Source of the DNA: Oleispira sp036960605
Lineage (GTDB): Bacteria; Pseudomonadota; Gammaproteobacteria; Pseudomonadales; Oceanobacteraceae
DNA: 64,000 nt
Assembly (NCBI GenBank): GCA_036960605.1
Contig: JBALXI010000006.1
Coordinates: forward strand, 84,231 to 148,230
Direction: 5' to 3'
Positions 52,176 through 59,424 of this stretch are shown in pieces. The notes beneath the pieces are model-generated. The model saw nothing but the letters and a program-made list of their open reading frames with translations. It had not been told where the DNA came from and did no database searches. The translations under genes were made by a program, and so were the position numbers. The number at the start of each line of letters is the position of its first letter. The stretch's first letter is position 1.

Positions 52176-53378
52176 ATGAATCATAAAATTTTAGCTGCAT
52201 TATGCAGTGCTTCTTTTATCTTGACGGGTTGCGGTGGCGGCAGTAGTAGCGATAGCGATGGAGATACAGGCGGCGGAGATCAACAACCTGACATCAAGAT
52301 AGGCATCTTTCTTGATAGCGCAGTGGGTAACTTAAGCTATAAAACAGCTAGCCAAAATGGCAGCACCGATAGCCAAGGAAGGTTCAGCTATGTAGAAGGT
52401 GAAGATGTTACCTTCTCAATCGGAGCGCTAAATTTTCCAGTAGTAAAGGCGGCAGGTGTCATTACACCGATGACCTTGTCGGGAGATGCGGCGGTTGGCA
52501 ATCAGCAAGTTACCAATATCGCGATACTTCTGCAGTCATTGGATACCAATGGTAATCCTGACGATGGTATTACTATTCCAGCAGGGGCTGCCGCTGCCGC
52601 ATCTGCGATTAATTTGACTGTACCGACAGAAAATTTCATCAGTAACGCTGCGGTAATCAACATGATTGCTAATTCAGGTTCTGCTACCACTACGTTAGTA
52701 TCAGCGCAGGATGCGCAAGATCATTTACAATCTACCGTTGAATCACAAACGCCCTACGTTGGATCTTGGAGTATTGTCACCGGAGACTCTGAAAGCCATT
52801 TGATATTCTTTGCTGACAATACTTTTATGTATGCAGAAAATGATGCTCTAGAACCTAATGGCTTAGAACTCGGCCATTATAGTTACGATACTGAAAGCGA
52901 CAATATGACGTTAACTATTTCTTTCGATAACAACGGCCCGGGTACAGACTCAGGTGTGGGTGATATTGGTAAAGACGTCGTTAACGATATCGTGCTATCG
53001 AATAATAATGAAACAATGGCCATCGCCAATGGCGCATTAACTTTCACCGCAGATGATTTAGATACCAGTTCTATCGTAGGCGCTTGGTCTATTACCCATC
53101 AGCATGAATCTCAACACCTGATCCTCTATTCGAACAATACCTTCATCTACGCAGAGAATGATTTAACCGAACCGAACGGCTTAGAGTTAGGAACTTATGC
53201 CTATGATGCGGGCACCGGTAAAATCACTTATACCATTACTTATGACGATAATGGTCCAGGTCAAGATTCAGGTCTAGGTGATATCGGAACACTGGAGCCA
53301 ATCGATATAGCGTTAGGGAACGGTGCGAATACTTTAAGTATCGATAACGGAAGTTTAATGTTTGGTCGATCTCTATAA
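52176..53378 (+). CDS. Lipoprotein with two tandem beta repeats
   Basis: The signal peptide ends in the lipobox LTGC followed by GGGSSSDSDGD, a typical outer-membrane lipoprotein linker. The middle is Thr/Ala-rich. The last 210 residues hold two clear copies of a module of about 95 residues: GSWSIVTGDSESHLIFFADN... and GAWSITHQHESQHLILYSNN..., each with AEND, EPNGLELG and an NNGPGxDSGxGDIG loop. Acidic loops with many Asp and Gly suggest calcium binding. Function unknown. The gene lies between the two paralogous membrane protein genes. Confidence 0.72.
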   Translation: MNHKILAALCSASFILTGCGGGSSSDSDGDTGGGDQQPDIKIGIFLDSAVGNLSYKTASQNGSTDSQGRFSYVEGEDVTFSIGALNFPVVKAAGVITPMTLSGDAAVGNQQVTNIAILLQSLDTNGNPDDGITIPAGAAAAASAINLTVPTENFISNAAVINMIANSGSATTTLVSAQDAQDHLQSTVESQTPYVGSWSIVTGDSESHLIFFADNTFMYAENDALEPNGLELGHYSYDTESDNMTLTISFDNNGPGTDSGVGDIGKDVVNDIVLSNNNETMAIANGALTFTADDLDTSSIVGAWSITHQHESQHLILYSNNTFIYAENDLTEPNGLELGTYAYDAGTGKITYTITYDDNGPGQDSGLGDIGTLEPIDIALGNGANTLSIDNGSLMFGRSL

Positions 53379-53408
53379 ACTGACTGATAAAAAAGTGTGC
53401 ACTTCGAT

Positions 53409-53996
53409 ATGATGATTTTCTCTAAACTCATTGAAGAAGTGCAGCGCTGTACACTCTGTGCCGAACACCTTCCTCATGGCGTACGGCCTGTCTTGCAAAT
53501 CAATCCCAAAGCTAAAATTCTTATTGCTGGTCAAGCACCCGGTCGTAAGGTTCACGAGTCTGGCATTCCATTCGATGATGCCAGTGGTGACCGCTTACGT
53601 GAGTGGATGGGAATATCAAAAGACACATTTTATAATGACGAAAAAATAGCCATTCTGCCGATGGGTTTTTGTTATCCAGGAACGGGTAAAAGTGGTGATC
53701 TTCCGCCTCGGGCTGAGTGCGCAGCCGCTTGGCGTGAAAAACTATTGCAACAACTGCCGAATCTAGAATTGATATTGGCAATTGGCCAATACGCTCAAGC
53801 CTATCATCTGCCTGAAAAGAAAAAGACCCTCACTGAAACCGTTCAATGTTGGCAAGCGTATTTAGAAAAATTTCATCCTGCTGTTTTGCCCCTACCGCAT
53901 CCTAGCCCTAGAAATAATATTTGGCTGAAACGAAATCCGTGGTTTGCGGATGAAGTCCTTCCTATCTTAAAGCAGCGCATCGATAAAAATTTATAG
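53409..53996 (+). CDS. Uracil-DNA glycosylase family protein
   Basis: The 195-residue protein belongs to the UDG superfamily: LIAGQAPGRKVHESGIPFDD gives the GxAPG-type motif A, LPMGFCYPG follows, and LPHPSPRNNIWLKRNPWF gives the HPSxxN-type motif B. It may remove uracil or related bases, or act in another nucleic acid process. Some members of this group carry an iron-sulfur site; the N-terminal Cys pair (RCTLC) may be part of one. I chose ATG at 53409; a GTG four codons upstream is possible. Confidence 0.8.
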   Translation: MMIFSKLIEEVQRCTLCAEHLPHGVRPVLQINPKAKILIAGQAPGRKVHESGIPFDDASGDRLREWMGISKDTFYNDEKIAILPMGFCYPGTGKSGDLPPRAECAAAWREKLLQQLPNLELILAIGQYAQAYHLPEKKKTLTETVQCWQAYLEKFHPAVLPLPHPSPRNNIWLKRNPWFADEVLPILKQRIDKNL

Positions 53997-54102
53997 CGTG
54001 CTTACAATCCGTAACGACATATAACTCAGAACGACTGTACAGTAATTGACTTATAACCTATTAATGAATAACTCAAATAGGAAATTCCCTACAAGGAAAG
54101 TT

Positions 54103-54786
54103 ATGACACTGCCGCAACGCATCTCAGTAAGCTCCGCACTTTTATCACTAATCACCATGACCGTTTGCTACATCATCGCCGTGAATTATGGCTCAGTGCC
54201 ACTGTGCATTCCTTGGTTACAAGGCTGCGCTGCTATAACTGAAACCGGTATTACCTATCCCGAAGCCTATTTTTTTAGAGCAGGCTTTATCAGCGCGGGA
54301 GTCTTGATCATTATTTGGTGGTACTGCATGCGTGCTTACTTGCGTGAGATTCGAGCAGAGCGTTGGAGTCATTGGTTAAGGGTAGTATTCCAAAGCGGTA
54401 TTTTAGCGTCTATTTTATTAATCGTGAGCGTTACGGTACTGGGTCCGCATATGTCAGACTCCAAAGTGACAAAAGGATTATGGCAACTGCATACCATAAC
54501 CGCCGTCTTGTTTTTCTTATTAACCACCATTAATCAAATCGCAGTAACGTGGTGGTTGAGCATTAGCCTCACCGAAGATCATAAAGAATTTGTGACACTA
54601 AAAATTAAGAAAGTAATCAATGTATTCCAAGTCATACTATTACTGTGGTTATTCAGTAGCCTTGTGTCTGAACTTAGCCGAGAAGCTACCAATATTATTG
54701 AATGGTGGATAGCGACACTGTCTGCGCTTTATATTCTAACCAGTTATTGGGATTGGAAAGAGTTTAGCTTAGCCAGAGAAGAGTAG
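54103..54786 (+). CDS. Multi-pass membrane protein, paralogue 2
   Basis: The 227-residue protein has about six helices and shares with the protein encoded at 51434-52108 a Cys pair after helix 1 (CIPWLQGCAAITETG), FRAGF, WWYCMR and the C-terminal EWWIATLSALYILTSYWDWK. They are diverged paralogues. The ATG at 54103 follows AAGGAAA and matches the start of the paralogue; a TTG 19 codons earlier is also open. The function is unknown. Confidence 0.72.
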   Translation: MTLPQRISVSSALLSLITMTVCYIIAVNYGSVPLCIPWLQGCAAITETGITYPEAYFFRAGFISAGVLIIIWWYCMRAYLREIRAERWSHWLRVVFQSGILASILLIVSVTVLGPHMSDSKVTKGLWQLHTITAVLFFLLTTINQIAVTWWLSISLTEDHKEFVTLKIKKVINVFQVILLLWLFSSLVSELSREATNIIEWWIATLSALYILTSYWDWKEFSLAREE

Positions 54787-54820
54787 AGCGATGCCAGTCA
54801 GTCATCCAAGATACATTCAC

Positions 54821-57373
54821 TCATTCGCTAATATCAAAAAAACAATAATTATTCTTCTCCCCCCGCTTGATTGAATACATGGCCATGTCAGCACGCTTGA
54901 TGAGCTGACTTGATTGGTCGCCATGCTCTGGGTAAAGAGCAATCCCGATACTAGAGCCGATGGCAATCGTATTTTCTGAAAAAATAAAGGGCTGGCAAAG
55001 AGTGTGTATTATTTTTTTAGAAACCAGCTCAGCATCCAGCGTCTGATTAATATCCCCTAAAATAATAAGAAATTCATCGCCGCCAATGCGTGCCACAGTA
55101 TCCACCTCTCGAACGATCTGCTTAAGTCTTGTGGCCACTTGTTGTAATACAAAGTCGCCGATATCGTGCCCAAAAGTATCATTAACGGCTTTAAAACCAT
55201 CAAGATCAATGAATAACACGGCAACAATTCCGGTTTCTCGACGGGCCCTAGCAATGGCGTTATCTAATCGATCTTTACCAAGGTAGGCATTGGGCAAACC
55301 TGTTAACACATCGTGGGTCGCTTTATGTTGTAAAGCCTCCTGAGCAAGCTTTCGTTGAGTAATATTTTCTTTTAAACAGACAAAGTTTTGCACTTCTTCT
55401 TGCTCAGAAAGTATTGGAAAAATCGATGTTTTTTCCCAATATAAATCGCCGTTTTTCTTACGATTAATAATTTCCCCAGTCCACATTTTACCGCGGCTAA
55501 TGGTTGACCACATCTCGACAAAGACAGGTTTTGGCGTCTCACCTGAATGTAAAATGTTAGGGCTTTTGCCAATCATTTCTTCTACAGAGTATTCTGAATT
55601 ATCAAGTAAACTCGGGTTAACATATTCAATGATGCCATTGATATCCGTGATCATAACTCCCGTTGGACTATGCTCTACCGCGAGGGATAACTTCTTTAAT
55701 GAATACGCTTGCTTATCGCGAGCAACATCAGACGCCTTTGCAAGATTGAGAGTCAGCGCAGTTACCCAGACAACAAAAAGAGAGTAGCCACGGTTAATAA
55801 GAGACTCCCAGCTTTCAACCTCAAAATTAATAAAAAAGATCGTTAACGAGAGTATGGTTACAACCGTCGCCAGAATTAATATGTGACGACGCTGTGGAAA
55901 CCACCATCCCATCGTGACGACGGCAACATAGAGTATGTCGCCATCAATGTGCAGCGGTGCAAAAATATCGAAGGTTAAAATTCCTAGTATTAATATACCG
56001 GTAAAAAATAATAAACTGATGGGCGTAGGGCGTAACGGTAGCTGGCTATTAATGAACGGAATATCAGTTTGTTGTTTTTGAAAAGGTCGCGTCATTCGTG
56101 CGAGCAGCACGGACGCAATTATGATGATACAAAGGGCAATGCAGCCGGTCACAATTGAGCCGCGAATAAAAGGTGCGCGAATTTCAGCGAGATCCATTTT
56201 AGCGACGAGGCCATAACCTATCTGCAGAGGAGCGTATGCCGCCATTACTTGCTGGCCGAGATGATTCGGCCCAATAAAAATGCCAAAAGCTCCTTTCAAA
56301 GCTTGCCGCATGGGCTCAACTTCGTTAGAGAAATAGGATAGTTGACTGCTAGGAATATCTCGATGACGCTGGTGAAAATCAATGTCAATGTAATCACCAG
56401 ATCGATGGCCAATAACATATTCACCAGTAATACCAAACCCTAGGCTTTGGCTGTACGCATCGATCACCTGCGAGAGCGTAGCCCCTCTTGCGCCATCTGG
56501 GTGATCTTGTTGGCTATGTATCGCATCGAACTCAGCGACAGAATCAATAAGCTTCGCTTGACTGCTAATCAGCTCTAATAAGTACTCTTGATGACGCTCA
56601 TAAGATGAATGGTACAAGCTGATTGCTGAGCACAAATTTACAGTGATGCAGATGACCGCCATAACAATCACCAAATAGAAAAAGCGTTCGTATTCTTTAA
56701 TGCCGGAGTGACGATCAAGAATCCCACCGCGTTTATTGGAAGAAATTTTGAGTAGCCGAATTTGATTAAACAAAAGGCTGCCTAAAGCCACTATGAGCAA
56801 GGATACGCCGGTCGCGATTAAGCTCGCATAGATAAAAGGTTTACGCAGCTCTTGAATGTCTACTTTAGCGACCAAGCCTCGGTCTAAATCGGGTAGTGGG
56901 GTATAGGCCACTAAGACTTTCTGACCTCGATGGTCAATACCAAAAATATTGCCCGAGCCGCCTTCAAGCGCCAAGTTTAATGCGTGCTCACTGACCCCAG
57001 ACAACGGTTGCGAAGCCGTGATGCTGCTAGGCGAGTAATCAAGAATAAGCTCAAGCTGTTCATTTCTATGGGCTAATAGCACCTCACCACTATAGAATAA
57101 TTTTTCACGCTGGCTGAAGGTTTTCAATAATTGGCTTAACGTTGCTTCTTTTGCCCCTAAAGGATTGGCGTCTGAACTGTGCTGAGAATCGAAACGGAAA
57201 ATGGCCGCGACTAGCCGAGCCTGGCCTTCAATCAGCTCTAATGTCTTGGCTTGTTCAATATGCATAGAGATGCGGTATTGAACACCGATAGACGCGATGG
57301 TCACTAATAGGCCAACCATAAGCATGATAGGCACAAATGGCAGGCGAGTGTGAATATAAGACTTTCTATTCAT
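54821..57373 (-). CDS. Diguanylate cyclase with duplicated sensor module
   Basis: The 850-residue protein has two tandem copies of a helix-sensor-helix module (residues about 15-205 and 230-425). Each contains QA(R/K)L, a GA(K/R)xATLSQ segment, a hydrophobic GIF region and a YTPL or YAPL strand, followed by VAKVDIQELRKPF or VAKMDLAEIRAPF. A membrane segment block (residues 445-550) and a PAS domain (SLAVEHSPTGVMITDINGII) follow, then a GGDEF domain with ARIGGDEFLIILG. It should make cyclic di-GMP in response to a periplasmic signal. No EAL domain is present. Confidence 0.9.
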   Translation of the reverse strand: MNRKSYIHTRLPFVPIMLMVGLLVTIASIGVQYRISMHIEQAKTLELIEGQARLVAAIFRFDSQHSSDANPLGAKEATLSQLLKTFSQREKLFYSGEVLLAHRNEQLELILDYSPSSITASQPLSGVSEHALNLALEGGSGNIFGIDHRGQKVLVAYTPLPDLDRGLVAKVDIQELRKPFIYASLIATGVSLLIVALGSLLFNQIRLLKISSNKRGGILDRHSGIKEYERFFYLVIVMAVICITVNLCSAISLYHSSYERHQEYLLELISSQAKLIDSVAEFDAIHSQQDHPDGARGATLSQVIDAYSQSLGFGITGEYVIGHRSGDYIDIDFHQRHRDIPSSQLSYFSNEVEPMRQALKGAFGIFIGPNHLGQQVMAAYAPLQIGYGLVAKMDLAEIRAPFIRGSIVTGCIALCIIIIASVLLARMTRPFQKQQTDIPFINSQLPLRPTPISLLFFTGILILGILTFDIFAPLHIDGDILYVAVVTMGWWFPQRRHILILATVVTILSLTIFFINFEVESWESLINRGYSLFVVWVTALTLNLAKASDVARDKQAYSLKKLSLAVEHSPTGVMITDINGIIEYVNPSLLDNSEYSVEEMIGKSPNILHSGETPKPVFVEMWSTISRGKMWTGEIINRKKNGDLYWEKTSIFPILSEQEEVQNFVCLKENITQRKLAQEALQHKATHDVLTGLPNAYLGKDRLDNAIARARRETGIVAVLFIDLDGFKAVNDTFGHDIGDFVLQQVATRLKQIVREVDTVARIGGDEFLIILGDINQTLDAELVSKKIIHTLCQPFIFSENTIAIGSSIGIALYPEHGDQSSQLIKRADMAMYSIKRGEKNNYCFFDISE

Positions 57374-57496
57374 TAAGTACTCAGTCAGCGTATTACTTAC
57401 TTAAAAGTTAAAATACTAACGTCAGTATAGATGTGTTTTGACTAATTTATTAACGGGTTATCCCCGTATTTACGGTGGATTATTGCATAGCCCAAG

Positions 57497-57513
57497 ACCT
57501 GTGCGTCACAGGT
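57497..57513. promoter_or_regulatory. Small dyad between the diguanylate cyclase and XRE genes
   Basis: ACCTGTG (57497-57503) and CACAGGT (57507-57513) form a perfect inverted repeat with a 3-base centre, in the 219-bp gap before the cyclase gene and after the XRE regulator gene (both minus strand). It could be an operator or a short hairpin; no protein can be assigned. Confidence 0.35.
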
Positions 57514-57592
57514 ATATCAAAGTTCAAGCAGAGAATAATTCATTCCACTGGTTACCCGAGTATCTCTATCCAGACTGACAGCCTATCGACCC

Positions 57593-58375
57593 TTAAAGGC
57601 TGAACCATTGCTTCGTTGACTCATCTGCTGGGTAAAAACTCTCTATACGTAATTCTTGTAGCGTTATATCTTGCGGAGTACCAAAGGTAGTCAATGCAGT
57701 GAAAAAACTTAATGTTGTACTGTCGTTTTTAATCGTGAATTCGAGAATCGGTCCTTGGTCTAACTTACCCGCTCGGTATTGCCAATCTTTGGGAATGTGC
57801 GGCCAAGACAAAAATTTATTCAGCAAATCATAACCCGCCGGATCACGGGTATTGAGCAACTCATTTTGCAGTTGTTGTAACAGTACCGAGGCAGCATCCT
57901 CCCAGTCAGGAATAAATTGCTTAAGGCCATCCTCGGCTAAATATAAATCGTATACGTTGCTGTATTTATCTAACGTGCTGGCGGGCAGAAACGTCAGCAG
58001 CATTTTAACGGTGCCACTATTGGCCATCAGTTGATTGCCCAGAGCATCCATGACAATGGCCGGATAAGGCGCATGATGATCTAACATTCTTTTTAATGCG
58101 TGACGAACCTTGGTCATCGCCGGAGACTCTAAAGCGCTCTTGCTAAAGCGAGGATTAAAGCCTGCTGCGATCAGTAATGAGTTTTGTGATTTAAGTGGCA
58201 TGCCTAAGGTTGCACAAAGACGCATCACCATATCAATACTGGGCTGGGATCTGCCGTTTTCGAGAAAACTAAGGTGCTTAATCGAAATGTCCGCATTCAT
58301 GGCCAAATCCATTTGGCTGAGCCCTAGGGTCTTGCGCCATTGACGTATTGCTTCACCAAAAAGAGCATTTGCCAT
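57593..58375 (-). CDS. XRE-family regulator with MmyB-like ligand domain
   Basis: Residues 5-65 are a helix-turn-helix (IRQWRKTLGLSQMDLAMNAD, ISIKHLSFLENGRSQPSIDM). The rest is the MmyB-like ligand-binding domain (LKRMLDHHAPYPAIVMDALG, QLMANSGTVKMLLTFLP), a group of one-component regulators. The 260-residue length is normal. It lies before the diguanylate cyclase on the minus strand and divergent from the two small membrane protein genes, so either could be its target. Confidence 0.87.
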   Translation of the reverse strand: MANALFGEAIRQWRKTLGLSQMDLAMNADISIKHLSFLENGRSQPSIDMVMRLCATLGMPLKSQNSLLIAAGFNPRFSKSALESPAMTKVRHALKRMLDHHAPYPAIVMDALGNQLMANSGTVKMLLTFLPASTLDKYSNVYDLYLAEDGLKQFIPDWEDAASVLLQQLQNELLNTRDPAGYDLLNKFLSWPHIPKDWQYRAGKLDQGPILEFTIKNDSTTLSFFTALTTFGTPQDITLQELRIESFYPADESTKQWFSL

Positions 58376-58512
58376 GATTGAACACCTTTATAATTGAGAG
58401 TGAAGTTTACCTCTTAGGTAATTCTTTTTCGATATTAATAGTCAGATAATCACTCTGTGCTTGCGAGAGCAGCTTTCTGTTAATAAAGAACTTCTGTCAA
58501 TAGGTACAAACA

Positions 58513-58572
58513 ATGAAGGATCAAAAAATGAAGGATCAAACAATGAAGGATCAAACAATGAAGGATCAAACA
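58513..58572 (+). repeat. Tandem 15-bp repeat of Shine-Dalgarno plus ATG
   Basis: Four copies of the 15-bp unit ATGAAGGATCAAACA (the first with one base different) precede a fifth ATG at 58573. Each unit contains an ATG and an AAGGA placed 7 bases before the next ATG. The repeat is in frame, so copy-number change would vary both the N-terminal length and the number of translation starts. Confidence 0.92.
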
Positions 58573-58905
58573 ATGAATGACTCAAAACAAATAACAGGTC
58601 TAATTGGGCTACTGACGGCCTTTATACTTTTGACCCTATACATCGCCTTAACCTCAACCGCGCCTATCTGGGTGGAAGCGGCCCAGATGCTGGCGAATGT
58701 ATCGAGTTTACAATTCCATGTCATGGTGGATATTTACCTATTGGTTCTACTGTTCTGTATTTGGATGATTAAAGATTCTCGACAGCAGGGCTACTCGATA
58801 AAAATACAAATTATGTTTGTTTTTTTATCCGTGACTCTAATATCAATAGGGGTGATGTCATATTTAATCTATCGCGCTAAGTCTCAGAAAAATATTCTAG
58901 ATTAG
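58513..58905 (+). CDS. Small membrane protein with repeated N-terminal start region
   Basis: The open frame has 130 codons, of which the first 20 are four copies of the 5-codon repeat MKDQ(K/T). The body has three hydrophobic helices (ITGLIGLLTAFILLTLYIAL, FHVMVDIYLLVLLFCIWMI, IMFVFLSVTLISIGVMSYLI). There are five in-frame ATGs 15 bp apart, and each of the last four has AAGGA just upstream, so initiation may occur at any of them; the last, at 58573 (MNDSKQ), would give the ordinary protein without the repeats. Family not recognised. It is co-directional with the next membrane protein gene. Confidence 0.65.
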   Translation: MKDQKMKDQTMKDQTMKDQTMNDSKQITGLIGLLTAFILLTLYIALTSTAPIWVEAAQMLANVSSLQFHVMVDIYLLVLLFCIWMIKDSRQQGYSIKIQIMFVFLSVTLISIGVMSYLIYRAKSQKNILD

Positions 58906-58934
58906 TAGACATAAAAATTAAGAGGATATTGAAA

Positions 58935-59312
58935 ATGGAAAGAAGTTATTTAATGACGATGACGGCATTAATTATCCACCAAATTGATGCAGCTTACTGG
59001 AAGGAGTGGGACATGTTCTTTATTCCTGGAGGTATTCAAGGCTTCTTAGTCTTTAATATCATTGTTGTGCCCGTTCTTTTGTGGGGCTATAGGCACGTTA
59101 TTTTATCAACGGATAAAGCCATTTTTTATTCTGTTATCTGCAGTATGCTTGGCTTACTTACTTTTTGTATTCATTCGATTTTCTTTATCGTCGGTTTTGA
59201 ACAGTTTAATTTACCACTATCACTACTGGTATTATTGACGTGTTTGTTGAGCTCGATATACCAGTTAGAGCGAACATGGAAGCTGGTAAACGCTAAGAGA
59301 TCTATCGGCTAG
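58935..59312 (+). CDS. Small membrane protein, HQIDAAYWKEW type
   Basis: The 125-residue protein has four hydrophobic segments and the motif IIHQIDAAYWKEWDMFFIPG at its start. This is typical of a small uncharacterised membrane family of about this size; I am not certain of its number. AGAGGA lies 8 bases before the ATG at 58935. It follows the repeat-start membrane protein by 29 bp and is probably in the same transcript. Its stop lies 3 bp before the left copy of the 102-bp direct repeat. Confidence 0.72.
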   Translation: MERSYLMTMTALIIHQIDAAYWKEWDMFFIPGGIQGFLVFNIIVVPVLLWGYRHVILSTDKAIFYSVICSMLGLLTFCIHSIFFIVGFEQFNLPLSLLVLLTCLLSSIYQLERTWKLVNAKRSIG

Positions 59313-59315
59313 GGC

Positions 59316-59417
59316 GTCAATCGCAATGGCCGCAGCGGACTTGCTCGAATACGGTATCAAGATCAGCCTCTTCCTGTACAAAGTCCAGAACGATGCGTAA
59401 AGCCTTACCTTCATCGT
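59316..59417. repeat. 102-bp perfect direct repeat, left copy
   Basis: Bases 59316-59417 are identical to 62965-63066. The segment is the 3' two-thirds of the small gene at 62966-63154 (minus strand), truncated here at its 5' side, eight bases after the kinase stop. The two copies flank the substrate-binding-protein/kinase gene pair. Confidence 0.95.
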
Positions 59418-59424
59418 AAATACT

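Noticed and set aside
58513..58572. CRISPR-like array
   Set aside because: The 15-bp repeats are contiguous, in frame, without spacers, and carry start codons.
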